64,000 nt of DNA from Lacihabitans soyangensis (GCF_024343775.1 NZ_RJUF01000173.1:62001-126000); one strand, 5' to 3'. Positions 44,901-53,784 are shown, numbered from the stretch's first letter. Notes: generated by a model from the sequence alone, not told the origin. Made by a program: numbers and translations.

Positions 44901-47751
44901 TGAAAGAATTCCTCTTCCTAAATCTGCCATTAATCAACCCTATGTTCAGTTTTTCTGGAAATACTATTACACTGGTCAAGGCAAAAACGGTGCTAGAGAT
45001 GAACTCGGCCTTGATGATATCTTATTTGAAACCAACCTAGACCTTCAAATACCGAAATCAAAAGTCAGCCTAAACAACGGAATTTTGAGCCAACTAAATA
45101 AAATATCAAGTGCAAATTCATTTAAAGTAACAAATACGGTTTTCGAAATAACGGCTGAGAATTTTTCAAGCGTTAGGCCCAAAGCACCAGTTATAAGTTC
45201 TAAAAAAACAGAAGTATGTGGAACAGAAAAACTGGTACTCAAAGCCAATGGTTGCCTTAATGGCACCATGTTTTGGTCTAATGGAGAAGTTGGAAAGGAA
45301 ATTACAGTAACCGAAGGCTCCTATTATGCCTACTGTAGTGCCAGCTGTGGAATCTCCGAGAATTCTAATGAATTAAGTATTACCAGAGTTACTAAAACCT
45401 CCGCACCAGTTATAGAAGCCACAAAAGACAAAATTTGTGCAGGCGAGTCTGTGACTTTAAAAGCAAATTTTTGTTCGGGGGAAGTTTTTTGGTCAACCGG
45501 ACAAAACGCCAAAGAAATTACAGTAAAACCTACCTCGATAGATACTTACTCAGCCAGATGTGAATCAAACCAATGTAGGAGCGACGAGTCCGAAAAGAAA
45601 AAAATAATTATTGGTTTGCCCAATAAACCCAAAATAAAATTAAACCGTACAACGCTTTGTGTTGGAGAGACCGCCTATCTGACGAGCGAAAACTGCGAAA
45701 GTAAAATAGAATGGTCGAATAATTCGTCGGGAGAAATATTAAAATTTGTGGCAGAAAAACCAGGCGACTATGTCTTTCGTTCACGTTGCATGTCAGTAGA
45801 CGAAACCTGTTTTGGTGCTTGGTCGGATCCACATTATCTTACGGTAAATCCGGCTGAAAGTAGTCCAAAAACTTTAGCCGAGTTGATTTATGATTGTACA
45901 ACAATCAATTTAGACTTAAAATCTGCCATCCTAGATAGTTCAAAGAACAATTCAAGCTATGTCTTCCATAATAGTCCAGATTTTTCGAAAAGCCCGATTT
46001 CAAGTACCAAAAATGTAGCAACCGGCGAATACTATGTTTACAAAAAAAACAAAAATGGATGTAATTCCATGGCTTCCAAAATAAATGTTAAAGCCGTGGA
46101 TTGTAATTCCAAAATTGCAGAAACCATTTCAAAAACCAATACCGATTTAGCGGTTTACTTGAATGCCAATAAAAACATAGTAAGTAAAAACGATGAGGTT
46201 GAATTAGAGTTAAAGATACAAAATACAGGTTCAGTTAGGGCTAGCAATGTTGTCATAGAAGTTGAACTGCCATGGAATATTTCGTATATCGCCCAAAGCA
46301 GCAATGCCAAAATAGAAAATAACACCTTGATTTTTAAAACATCAGGTTTAAATTCCAAAGGAGAAATAAGCTATAAAATCAAAGGAAAGGTTATACAATC
46401 GGCCAAGAGTTCGGTGACGGCAACCATTAGAAGTTTTGACCAATACGATTCCAATCTGAAGAATAATAAAATTGTTCTGGACCTATTTTCGTTCAATGGC
46501 TTAGGTCTTAGTTTAGAAGATGGACCAACACTGTCTTTAGGTAATAACGTGTTCGAGAAAAGCCTGGAGCTTTATCTTGAAAACTCAAGTGATGAAAATA
46601 TAAGTCCGATTCAAATTAAGCTAAACCTCAACAAGGTCTTTGGTTCTGGTGCAAAGTTTCTAAAAAATGAGCTGAAAATAGAAACAAATGGCACTTTTGC
46701 TCTGAATAAAGATTTTGATGCAACAGCGGAGAATCAGACGCTGCTTATTGACAGTCTTAGTTTTTTAAAAGCACAATCCAAGAATAGTATTAAAGTGACT
46801 TTCAGAGCAGATTTAAGCCAATCAAGCCAAACCGAGTTTCTATTAAATGCGGAAAGCCTTTACCGAAATTCGACATTGGAAGTCTCTACCAACGGAAACA
46901 ACCCAGACCCTGACTTCGACGGTGATTTTGGAAATAACAACGAACCGACGATTTTGAAATACAACCTTCAACAAATAGACAACAGTGCTATTGGCATTTC
47001 ACAAACTATTGTAGACTCTGTAAAAACAGACCCATATAATCAACGTTTTACACTCATGGTTTTGGTAAAAAACTTAGGCAATACGGAACTAAAGAATATA
47101 TCAATATCTAACAATTTGAGAGAATCATTCGGAGCCAACATTTTGGTACAGCCAGTTGGAAAAACCGCTGTCAGCGAAAATTCAAGCTTGATAATCAATG
47201 AAAACTATGATGGTATTAATGAAATAAATCTGTTGGCAGCAAGTGACTTTAATGTACTAAAATCAGGTGAAACTGATACCCTGCTTTATACCATCAACCT
47301 CAATCAAAAAAATACCGGCGGACCCTATTTTCATAATTTAATTGTGAGTGGAACTTCAAAAAACGGAAAAACTGTATCAGATACTTCAAACAATGGATTC
47401 CAAATTATTCCACAGTTTTCAGATCCAACTATTTTCAGGGCGGGCGAATTCTATAAAGACAAGGTGATTGTTTTAGGCGGATTCTCACCCAACAATGACC
47501 AAGTCAACGACGAATTATCTATTTTCATTCCGAACGGTATCCAACTCGAATTTTTAGAAATATTTAATCGTTGGGGCGTAAAAGTCGCCGAGTTTTTCGA
47601 AAGAGACGTAGTCGACAATTATATAGAATGGAATGGCAAAAGTGGCTACGAAAGTACAACCTACAATGTTTCTGATGGTACTTATTACTATGTTTTGAAA
47701 GTTAAAAATGACAGCAAAGTCTATTCTAACTTCATTACGGTCAAAAAATAA
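41980..47751 (+). CDS. Giant secreted protein: lamin-tail, CotH kinase-like, Ig-like repeats, T9SS C-terminal domain
   Basis: From ATG 41980 it encodes 1923 residues; a TTG at 41950 is rejected because it precedes the signal peptide MKAKILVFIFTIFSYWAKGQ. Order of domains: lamin-tail domain (about 21-140, IVVNELMSSNSNTIKDN in part), a chitobiase-type beta domain (150-315, VIRAVATKAGYLSSE), a CotH kinase-like domain (about 330-690, with KSIRLYGKNDFNKF, VYLNGEYWGIQDIRERLDKYY and the RYLFYDADKSLG metal segment), an InlB-like divergent repeat (735-815), a jelly-roll-like region, three Cys-bearing Ig-like repeats (about 1067-1285), DUF11-like blocks, and a gliding-motility-type C-terminal domain (last 95 residues, GGFSPNNDQVND and FNRWGVKVAEF) for type IX secretion. 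Surface attachment or a CotH-type modifying role is inferred. Confidence 0.88.
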   Translation: MKAKILVFIFTIFSYWAKGQIVVNELMSSNSNTIKDNTGAFSDWIEIFNAGNTTVDLHNHFLSDNPEKLDKFQLKSETGDLKIAPKGFLIIWCSGFPNRGANHVSFSLSANNETIILSGPDQKIITQLDFKEQRKDVSYGRTTDGGTDLKYFKEASPNKSNRNQETYLGVLQPPTFSKKGGFYDGAFSLQISHPDPNVKLIYTEDGSILDAGNLLGKNYFYKNQYAEMPGQSNGPLLTGTIKSTVYQAPINVKSKKDAANYTSLKSSTWHYIPFYVPQYLIPKATVIRAVATKAGYLSSEIVTETYFLDKNYNKNPDFDLISLNIQEDHLFSFENGIYNAGKLFEEYRLKNPKATSEFCTPGNFTNEGDLFEKPVNFELFRADSQAVNQNITFKIHGACSRSIPYKSIRLYGKNDFNKFPFFKENPDLLQDNFILRNSGDDYTGTLFRDVFSHKLMGHFNFGSQKTQPAVVYLNGEYWGIQDIRERLDKYYLNRRYGVNLENIDLRKIIWNGPDETEYGDDIHYNEMINFLNNNNLSINQNYEKAITYLDPESLIDYQIAEIFIGNVDWPQNNVRFWRNRTPNFAPFAPAGLDGRWRYLFYDADKSLGMIVNAQHDALEIALQKEENSIFKAFIKNENFRNKFILRFLDQLNTTFEKTNSLKIFNELMASYSPEVENHIKRWKTIGSFAQWQNNCKVVEKYLNERPESSIRFLKNSFGQYQEKTLTVSSIDQDMGYVRVNSININADQPGVTLKNDGTWQGKYFKELPFNIVAKPLPGHRFLYWEHNNVKITDSVLVIFLNQDDSYKAYFQQIAKADETTIPPTSLADCGYFLNEWSSFSAKGSCPPNAKFVFLNQRDPTISSKIAGFTSGEFNHDNRSRIVGLEKEGVSFINTGGPAEHDGYPYGQLGGIIVAANTLGIDSAWVSWNAKTVTPGGRKYGLKLMYRVGANEDFKELDAKTDYVGSKTAKHSTKFERIPLPKSAINQPYVQFFWKYYYTGQGKNGARDELGLDDILFETNLDLQIPKSKVSLNNGILSQLNKISSANSFKVTNTVFEITAENFSSVRPKAPVISSKKTEVCGTEKLVLKANGCLNGTMFWSNGEVGKEITVTEGSYYAYCSASCGISENSNELSITRVTKTSAPVIEATKDKICAGESVTLKANFCSGEVFWSTGQNAKEITVKPTSIDTYSARCESNQCRSDESEKKKIIIGLPNKPKIKLNRTTLCVGETAYLTSENCESKIEWSNNSSGEILKFVAEKPGDYVFRSRCMSVDETCFGAWSDPHYLTVNPAESSPKTLAELIYDCTTINLDLKSAILDSSKNNSSYVFHNSPDFSKSPISSTKNVATGEYYVYKKNKNGCNSMASKINVKAVDCNSKIAETISKTNTDLAVYLNANKNIVSKNDEVELELKIQNTGSVRASNVVIEVELPWNISYIAQSSNAKIENNTLIFKTSGLNSKGEISYKIKGKVIQSAKSSVTATIRSFDQYDSNLKNNKIVLDLFSFNGLGLSLEDGPTLSLGNNVFEKSLELYLENSSDENISPIQIKLNLNKVFGSGAKFLKNELKIETNGTFALNKDFDATAENQTLLIDSLSFLKAQSKNSIKVTFRADLSQSSQTEFLLNAESLYRNSTLEVSTNGNNPDPDFDGDFGNNNEPTILKYNLQQIDNSAIGISQTIVDSVKTDPYNQRFTLMVLVKNLGNTELKNISISNNLRESFGANILVQPVGKTAVSENSSLIINENYDGINEINLLAASDFNVLKSGETDTLLYTINLNQKNTGGPYFHNLIVSGTSKNGKTVSDTSNNGFQIIPQFSDPTIFRAGEFYKDKVIVLGGFSPNNDQVNDELSIFIPNGIQLEFLEIFNRWGVKVAEFFERDVVDNYIEWNGKSGYESTTYNVSDGTYYYVLKVKNDSKVYSNFITVKK

Positions 47752-47864
47752 TGTAATTTCGCTCCTTATATCCCTATCATTTAAGAAACAAGAGTTCATA
47801 TATTAAATTTATAGTATTTTCAATAAATACTGAAATTACTATTAAAACTATACTTTCAAAACTT

Positions 47865-48107
47865 ATGAATACTAAGGAAACAATAGCAAAAGCCTTAAAA
47901 ATGCTTCAAGAAGGAGATTGGGAAGGCTCGCATAACATAGCTCAGTCGAAAGAAGGCCACCCAGACTATGACAGACTCCATGCCCTGCTACACCGAATAG
48001 AAGGTGACCAATGGAATGCCAAATATTGGTATAATAGATGTAAAATGGAGTTCCCGAAAATTTCTATTGAAGAAGAAATAAAGATGTTGTTGGAATACTA
48101 CAGTTAA
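47865..48107 (+). CDS. Small conserved hypothetical protein
   Basis: An 80-residue acidic, helical protein with EGDWEGSHNIAQ near the start and HALLHRIEGDQWNAKYWYNR in the middle. The H-x-x-L-H-R-x-x-G-D-x-x-N-A-x-Y-W-Y pattern recurs, as I recall, in short proteins of many bacteria, including proteobacteria, none with known function. It resembles a single TPR-like hairpin. It lies 113 bp after the giant surface protein and is convergent with ald. Confidence 0.7.
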   Translation: MNTKETIAKALKMLQEGDWEGSHNIAQSKEGHPDYDRLHALLHRIEGDQWNAKYWYNRCKMEFPKISIEEEIKMLLEYYS

Positions 48108-48182
48108 GTTATAAAAAAAATAAATCCCCAAAAAACTTCAAGGATTTATCATGACAAAAAAATATAACGTTTGGGGAAATCC

Positions 48183-49298
48183 TTAAATAAATTGGTCCTC
48201 TAACTCACTAAGCGTTAGATTCCAAGCATCTGCTACTCCTTTATAAACTACCGCACCATTTACAACATTTAGTCCTTTTTTAAGCTCTTCGTTTTCTGTA
48301 CATGCTCTTTTCCAACCTTTATTAGCCAATTGTAAAACGTACGGCAAAGTGGCGTTAGTCAAAGCCAGTGTAGAAGTATATGGCACAGCACCAGGCATAT
48401 TTGCAACACAGTAATGAACTACTTCATCAATCACAAAAACTGGATCTTCGTGAGTAGTTGGTTTACAGGTTTCTATACATCCACCCTGGTCCACCGCCAC
48501 GTCTACCACCACAGTGCCTGGTTTCATCAACTTAAGCATATCTCTGGTTATTAGATGCGGAGCTTTCGCACCAGGAATAAGTACAGCACCAACTACCAAA
48601 TCCGCCTCTTTGATGGCTTCTTTGATATTGTATTCGTTTGAAAGTATGGTGGTTACATTGGCAGGCATAATATCAGACAACTGTCTTAGCCTATTAAGAC
48701 TAATATCCATTATCACTACTCTTGCTCCCAAACCTGCGGCCATTTTGGCCGCCTGCGTTCCCACGATTCCACCACCCAAAATCAAAACTTTACCAGAAGG
48801 AACTCCCGGAACACCTCCAAGAAGAACACCTTTTCCCTTTTGAGGCTTCTCAAGGTATTTCGCTCCTTCCTGAATGGCCATTCTGCCAGCCACCTCAGAC
48901 ATTGGAATTAGCAAAGGCAATGATCGGTCTACTTTTTCTACGGTCTCGTAAGCCAAACAAACCGCACCACTTTTGATCATGGCATGAGTTAGTGGCTCAG
49001 AAGAGGCAAAGTGAAAATAAGTAAATACCAATTGGTCTTTTTTAATGAGACCGTATTCCGAGGCTATAGGTTCTTTAACTTTAACTATCATTTCGGCTTT
49101 TTCATAAACCTCCTCGATAGTCTCCAGAATGGTGGCTCCTGCTGCCGTAAATTCAGCGTCTGCAAAACCACTATTAAAACCAGCGTCTTTTTGTATGTAA
49201 ACTGTGTGACCAAACTTGACCAGCTCCATGACTCCAGCTGGAGTCATGGCTACTCTGTTTTCGTTATTTTTTATTTCTTTTGGTACCCCGAGAATCAT
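48183..49298 (-). CDS. ald: Alanine dehydrogenase
   Basis: A 371-residue NAD-dependent enzyme. Visible segments: GVPKEIKNNENRVAMTP (residues 4-20 in part), the active-site TYFHFAS with His, VLILGGGIVGTQAAKMAAGLGARV with the Rossmann loop, DVAVDQGGCIETCKPTTH in part, and NMPGAVPYTST. It interconverts alanine with pyruvate and ammonium. An Lrp/AsnC regulator is divergently placed at 49489, a common arrangement for ald genes. Confidence 0.96.
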   Translation of the reverse strand: MILGVPKEIKNNENRVAMTPAGVMELVKFGHTVYIQKDAGFNSGFADAEFTAAGATILETIEEVYEKAEMIVKVKEPIASEYGLIKKDQLVFTYFHFASSEPLTHAMIKSGAVCLAYETVEKVDRSLPLLIPMSEVAGRMAIQEGAKYLEKPQKGKGVLLGGVPGVPSGKVLILGGGIVGTQAAKMAAGLGARVVIMDISLNRLRQLSDIMPANVTTILSNEYNIKEAIKEADLVVGAVLIPGAKAPHLITRDMLKLMKPGTVVVDVAVDQGGCIETCKPTTHEDPVFVIDEVVHYCVANMPGAVPYTSTLALTNATLPYVLQLANKGWKRACTENEELKKGLNVVNGAVVYKGVADAWNLTLSELEDQFI

Positions 49299-49356
49299 GT
49301 AGTTTGTTGAGAATGCATTGCGACGTGCCGATGCTTATTGTTTTTGAAATGTGGAA

Positions 49357-49364
49357 CAAAATTA
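49357..49364 (-). promoter_or_regulatory. TAnnTTTG box upstream of ald
   Basis: TAATTTTG on the minus strand, 58 bp before the ald ATG, in the 190-bp ald/lrp divergent region. Confidence 0.35.
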
Positions 49365-49376
49365 TATTATAAAGAA

Positions 49377-49384
49377 TATTTTTG
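49377..49384 (+). promoter_or_regulatory. TAnnTTTG box upstream of the ald-linked Lrp gene
   Basis: TATTTTTG on the plus strand, 104 bp before the lrp ATG and 12 bp from the opposing ald box; the two would give nearly back-to-back starts. Confidence 0.35.
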
Positions 49385-49488
49385 TGCATAGAGCTTCAAA
49401 ATAAGAAAATAACTATTAATTTCACTTAAGAAACAGAATATTTTACGATTATTTAAAATTATTAATAAGAAAAAAGGAATATTTTCGG

Positions 49489-49953
49489 ATGAAAATCAAG
49501 ATAGACGATATAGATAAAAAGATTTTGATGCTCTTGCAGCACAATTCTACGCTGACATACAAAGAGATTGCTCAAAAAATCAACCTTTCTCTCAGTCCGG
49601 TTCATGACAGAATCAAGCGACTGGAGCAGGAAGGTGTGGTAGAAAAATACGTGGGAATACTGAACAAAAAAATGCTAGGTGTAGGCCTTACGGTATTTTC
49701 ACAAGTTACCCTCATTCGCCAAACACGAGAAGTTTCTCAGATATTTGACATCGCCATTAAACAGCTACCAGAGGTGGTAGAGTGTAATTTCGTTTCAGGA
49801 AGTTTTGACTATCTATTAAAAATAATTGTGGCAGACATGGAAGCCTACCACAATTTTCACCAAATGAAGCTTTCTACTATTGAAGGAGTTTCATTGATAA
49901 ACTCGTTTTTTGTGATGTCAGAAGTGAAGAGTACTACTGAGATTATGCTTTGA
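49489..49953 (+). CDS. Lrp/AsnC-family regulator, candidate regulator of ald
   Basis: A 154-residue Lrp-type protein: helix-turn-helix in residues 5-55 (DIDKKILMLLQ, YKEIAQKINLSLSPVHDRIKRLE in part) and a RAM domain from about residue 68 (VVECNFVSGSFDYLLKIIV). It is divergent from ald across 190 bp. In other bacteria Lrp-type proteins beside ald activate it in response to alanine, so the same is likely here. The radA-linked Lrp protein at 16354 has a similar layout but no such partner. Confidence 0.92.
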   Translation: MKIKIDDIDKKILMLLQHNSTLTYKEIAQKINLSLSPVHDRIKRLEQEGVVEKYVGILNKKMLGVGLTVFSQVTLIRQTREVSQIFDIAIKQLPEVVECNFVSGSFDYLLKIIVADMEAYHNFHQMKLSTIEGVSLINSFFVMSEVKSTTEIML

Positions 49954-50002
49954 AAAGTTAAGTTTCAAAATATCAGTAATAAAAAACAAAATCCGCCAAT
50001 TC

Positions 50003-50070
50003 AACCAATAACCTGTTGACAAATAACCAATTTACCAAACAACCAATAAACAATTAACTATTAACCAATA
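50003..50070. repeat. Degenerate AACCAATA repeat tract
   Basis: Several imperfect copies of AACCAAT(A/T) within about 70 bp (for example 50003-50010, 50041-50048, 50063-50070). The reverse complement reads GGTTATTGGTT and GGTTATTTGTCAAC, close to the end of the 15-bp tandem repeat at 30971-31090 (GGTTATTTGTTAAC). It lies between convergent genes. Exact unit length is not regular. Confidence 0.6.
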
Positions 50071-50077
50071 TCCAAAA

Positions 50078-52498
50078 TCAATTCCCGCAATCTAACCAAT
50101 CATAATCCTGATCAATTGGCTGACCATCTGGGGCAATGAAGAACGATTTTTTATCGGCGGTTGCGTCTGTACTTTTTATCAGTTTATCCATGTAAATACC
50201 AAAACCACCTAGAATAGGCTGATTTTTAGCAAAATAAGTCTCTATATCCTTCAATTCGGCCATCACATTGCTTTTTGCTTCCAGATTGACCACCGCATCG
50301 TTGGCCAGTTTTTTGAGTTCTGTAACATACATCTCGGCTACTACTCTTTTTATTTGTCCCAAATAATTATTTTTCGAAAGGCTTTCATTCTTTATAATTG
50401 AACCCGTCATTTTGGTGAGAACTTCTGAAAACGGCGGCAAATTCTTATCATATATCTGCTGAGTAGCCAGCCTAGAGGCTCTTCTTGGCTCCAACATCAA
50501 GCTTAGCGACAATTGTGCGGCACTCTCGGCAGGAGAAAGTACATCAAAACTCATTCCTGTATGACGCTTAAAGGTCTCTTTTGGATTAGCAGGATATCTA
50601 AAAGGTCTTGGCGGAATAAGTGTCAACAATTGTTTTGGAACGGCCAAAAACTCTGGTTGAATAGTTTCTAAGAGTACAGAAAGGCTTTTCCTCTGGGCAA
50701 CAGCATCTACAGGCACATAAGTTTTCTGCAAATCTCCATTTAGTGCATTGGTATAAAAGGCACCACCTATAGCTTTTGAAGCGGCCTGGACCTGATATCT
50801 GTGAAACATGTACATCGGCACAAAAACCTCCTCCAAAGTCGTCATTGGAGCATTTTGAGGTATTTTTTTCTCATCAAAATTCTTCAAAACATGATTTCTA
50901 AGTTCCATCAGACGCTTAAGTTCATCTGTGGCATCGCCTCCGTTATCCCAGAGGTGGGTTTGTGGATGCACCGATCCGTCTGGTCTGGCATCCTGATCCG
51001 TCAAAAACTGTTGGTTTTTGCGAAACATATTCTTCACTATTCTCTCGAGCTCTGCCTTTTCATCGACATTTTTCGGAAAATCTTGGTAACCCCAAGTGAT
51101 GGAAGTCTTGTCATAATCACCAATTCCCATAGCATAGGCCTCCGACAAATCCACTTTTCCATTATTCAAAAAAACCAATGGATGTGGATAGTCCATTACT
51201 GAGGCACGACCTTGAATACTCGATATATAATTATGTGGTAAACCCAAAGTGTGGCCAATTTCGTGAGCCGAAAGCTGTTTGAGTCTATCCAAAGCCAATT
51301 TGTTCATCAAAGAATCACTTTTGCCAGGACTAAAATCTCCCGCCAAACCCTGAGCCAACATGTAATCTTGTCTCACTCTTAGTGAACCTAAGGTAACTTT
51401 TCCTTTCAAAATCTCGCCCGTACGTGGGTCAATCACACTCATGCCATAAGACCAACCGCGTGTACTGCGGTGCACCCATTGAACCAAATTGTATCTCACA
51501 TCCATAGGATCAGCATCTGCAGGTAGCATTTTTACTTGAAAAGCGTTTTTGTAACCCGCTGCCTCAAAGGCTTGATTCCACCAGGTTGCCCCCTCAAACA
51601 AAGCCGAACGAATAGGCTCCGAAACTCCAGAATCTAGATAATACACAATAGGTTCTACAGCCTCGCTCACCGCAGCGGAAGGGTCTTTTTTCTGCAGTCT
51701 ATGTCTTGATGTAAATTTCTTTATAATTGGCTCATTAATAGGCGATGAGTAATCGTAAAACTCAATACCGCCGTAGCCAATCCTTGGGTCGTATTCTCTA
51801 GGTTTATAACCAGGATCGGGCAATTTCACAAAAGAATGATGCTGGTGCATGGTTACGAAGTCGGTGTTAGGAGCAACTTCGGATAAATAATTTCCTGCTC
51901 CACTCCCACCCAGTGTTATGACTGCCTGAAACTCGGTATTTTTTGGAAAAGACTTACACATAGGTGGATAAATCCCTGATCTCGAGAGGTCGAAGTTGTA
52001 CGCTCCTTGCTTAGTGTTGGCAATGTCCTTAGCAGCTCCCAATGCGTCTCTTAATAAAAAAGGTGTAAAATCGATTAAGAATACACCATCTGTATTTTTC
52101 AGAATTTCAAATCCAAAAAGAATCGATTTCGCGAAAGATTCTTCAACTGCCTTTTTTTCCAGAGGGTCATTCGTGATGGCTCTGAATCTATAGTTGGGTT
52201 CGGTCATCATTATTTTATTACCTAATCGCTCAAACTTGAGAATGTGTTCGTCACTCAAGCGGCCACGGTCGAGACCGATATCGTTAGAACCCAAACCTTG
52301 AGCTAAACTTGGATAATACAAAAACTCTTGACCAAGATCTTTGACTTCTAGGAAGACCTTCCCCTTGGACTCGTTCCAATAAAAAGTAAAAAAACCTTCT
52401 ACTTTTTTTGCATCTTTGAGCTGACTATCAACATCTTGAGCAAATAGAGACAAAGGAATAAATAGAATTAAAATGAAAGATAGTACATTTTTTTTCAT
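50078..52498 (-). CDS. Secreted zinc-dependent metalloprotease (DUF5117/DUF4953 type)
   Basis: An 806-residue protein with signal peptide MKKNVLSFILILFIPLSLFAQ (in part). The catalytic core has the metzincin motif HEIGHTLGLPH with three His ligands and, 12 residues on, the Met-turn segment SVMDYPHP. Upstream is a DUF5117-like beta region (QGLGSNDIGLDRG and VIDPRTGEILKG); the C-terminal 250 residues are the helical extension of this family. It should degrade extracellular or periplasmic protein. The DUF1684 gene starts on the same strand with its stop 14 bp upstream, so the two are probably co-transcribed. Confidence 0.92.
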   Translation of the reverse strand: MKKNVLSFILILFIPLSLFAQDVDSQLKDAKKVEGFFTFYWNESKGKVFLEVKDLGQEFLYYPSLAQGLGSNDIGLDRGRLSDEHILKFERLGNKIMMTEPNYRFRAITNDPLEKKAVEESFAKSILFGFEILKNTDGVFLIDFTPFLLRDALGAAKDIANTKQGAYNFDLSRSGIYPPMCKSFPKNTEFQAVITLGGSGAGNYLSEVAPNTDFVTMHQHHSFVKLPDPGYKPREYDPRIGYGGIEFYDYSSPINEPIIKKFTSRHRLQKKDPSAAVSEAVEPIVYYLDSGVSEPIRSALFEGATWWNQAFEAAGYKNAFQVKMLPADADPMDVRYNLVQWVHRSTRGWSYGMSVIDPRTGEILKGKVTLGSLRVRQDYMLAQGLAGDFSPGKSDSLMNKLALDRLKQLSAHEIGHTLGLPHNYISSIQGRASVMDYPHPLVFLNNGKVDLSEAYAMGIGDYDKTSITWGYQDFPKNVDEKAELERIVKNMFRKNQQFLTDQDARPDGSVHPQTHLWDNGGDATDELKRLMELRNHVLKNFDEKKIPQNAPMTTLEEVFVPMYMFHRYQVQAASKAIGGAFYTNALNGDLQKTYVPVDAVAQRKSLSVLLETIQPEFLAVPKQLLTLIPPRPFRYPANPKETFKRHTGMSFDVLSPAESAAQLSLSLMLEPRRASRLATQQIYDKNLPPFSEVLTKMTGSIIKNESLSKNNYLGQIKRVVAEMYVTELKKLANDAVVNLEAKSNVMAELKDIETYFAKNQPILGGFGIYMDKLIKSTDATADKKSFFIAPDGQPIDQDYDWLDCGN

Positions 52499-52512
52499 TG
52501 GTTTTCTTTAGT

Positions 52513-53091
52513 TTATTTGATGTAATTTTTCTCACCGACACTTACTTCGATATTTAAAAAGTTCTCTTTTGGAGGTATCGGGCAAATGTAAGATTCGGTG
52601 TAAGCACAGTAAAAATTCCTTGCTTTGTTGAAATCAATGATGATTTTGGAGCCGTCTAAATCCTCTTTAGGGATGTTTACATATCTACCTCCACCATAGG
52701 ATTCCTTTCCGCAGGTTTTGTCTGTAAATGGCAGAAGATAATTGGTTTCCTCCTCAAAAATAAGAACTTTAAATTTCTGTCCATCTTTTTCAAAAATGGC
52801 CTCTCCCGCAAGTTTTGCACTTACTTTTGACGAATCCGTCATGTCCATGCTAAAGTCTAAATTGGCCTTCGAAGGCACAAAATCAGCCTCTACTATCCAT
52901 TCTTCATTAGGTTCAAAAAAATCAAAAGTACCTTTTTCTTTTATGGGGCTGTCCTCCATATTTTCTAAATTCTCCTTGTATTTTTCAAACTCCTTGTGTG
53001 TTATGTCATGGTAATTGGGGGTTCCTGAAAGAGAATAAACGATTATGCCCAAAACACCCAAAACCGCCAATCCAATAATAAATTTATTCAT
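52513..53091 (-). CDS. DUF1684 protein, membrane-anchored
   Basis: A 192-residue protein with an N-terminal hydrophobic segment (residues 4-21). The DUF1684 hallmark is clear at the C-terminus: GGGRYVNIP, IIIDFNKARNFYCAYTESYICPIPP (in part) and ENFLNIEVSVGEK. The conserved DFN-A-NP-C-aY pattern is present with Phe-Tyr before the Cys. Function of the family is unknown. It lies directly upstream of the zinc protease gene and divergent from the riboflavin synthase gene. Confidence 0.92.
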   Translation of the reverse strand: MNKFIIGLAVLGVLGIIVYSLSGTPNYHDITHKEFEKYKENLENMEDSPIKEKGTFDFFEPNEEWIVEADFVPSKANLDFSMDMTDSSKVSAKLAGEAIFEKDGQKFKVLIFEEETNYLLPFTDKTCGKESYGGGRYVNIPKEDLDGSKIIIDFNKARNFYCAYTESYICPIPPKENFLNIEVSVGEKNYIK

Positions 53092-53184
53092 GAACTTAAA
53101 AAATGATTATTTTTGTAAATCATAAAATTAGTAAAATTGACCAAACGGTAAAACTATTGGGTCGATTTAAATAACCAGAAATAG

Positions 53185-53784
53185 ATGTTTACAGGAATAG
53201 TAGAGAGCAAAGCACAATTAGTAGAAATTAATCCAAATCAAAGCAATTTAAGTTTTGTATTTGAAAGTGACCTTACCAATGAGTTTAAAGTGGATCAAAG
53301 TGTGAGTCACAATGGAGTTTGCCTGACTATTGAAAAAATTGATGGTAAAAGGTATCAAGTAACCGCCATTGAAGAGACTTTAATAAAAACCAATTTGGGC
53401 AAGCTAAAAGTGGGCGATTCTGCAAACCTCGAAAGAAGCATGAAGGCCAATGCCAGATTTGACGGGCATATTGTACAGGGCCATGTGGATCAAATAGGTA
53501 TTTGCAAAAAAATCACCGACCTGAATGGCAGCTGGCAAATAGATATTGAATACGACGGATCCGTTGGTAACATCACCGTTGAAAAAGGCTCTATCTGCCT
53601 CAATGGAATTAGTTTAACTGTTTTTAATTCGAAAGAAAATGGTTTTTCCGTGGCTATTATACCGTTTACTTGGACACACACCAACATGCACGCAATGAAA
53701 GAAGGCGATACAGTGAATCTCGAATTTGATATTGTGGGTAAATACTTGGCTAAACTTCACAAGCCGTTTATTGGGAAAATGTAA
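53185..53784 (+). CDS. ribE: Riboflavin synthase, alpha subunit
   Basis: A 199-residue enzyme of two homologous lumazine-binding barrels. It starts with the family hallmark MFTGIVES; the first barrel has SHNGVCLTIEKI, the second HIVQGHVDQIG and GSICLNGISLTV, and the C-terminus has NLEFDIVGKYL. It dismutates two 6,7-dimethyl-8-ribityllumazine molecules to riboflavin. Other rib genes are not adjacent. A TATTTTTG box at 53108-53115 lies 69 bp upstream. Confidence 0.97.
   Translation: MFTGIVESKAQLVEINPNQSNLSFVFESDLTNEFKVDQSVSHNGVCLTIEKIDGKRYQVTAIEETLIKTNLGKLKVGDSANLERSMKANARFDGHIVQGHVDQIGICKKITDLNGSWQIDIEYDGSVGNITVEKGSICLNGISLTVFNSKENGFSVAIIPFTWTHTNMHAMKEGDTVNLEFDIVGKYLAKLHKPFIGKM

Noticed and set aside
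48125-48177. Inverted repeat TCCCCAAA/TTTGGGGA between two convergent genes
   Set aside because: The loop is 37 bases, too long for a convincing terminator, and there is no T-run beside it.
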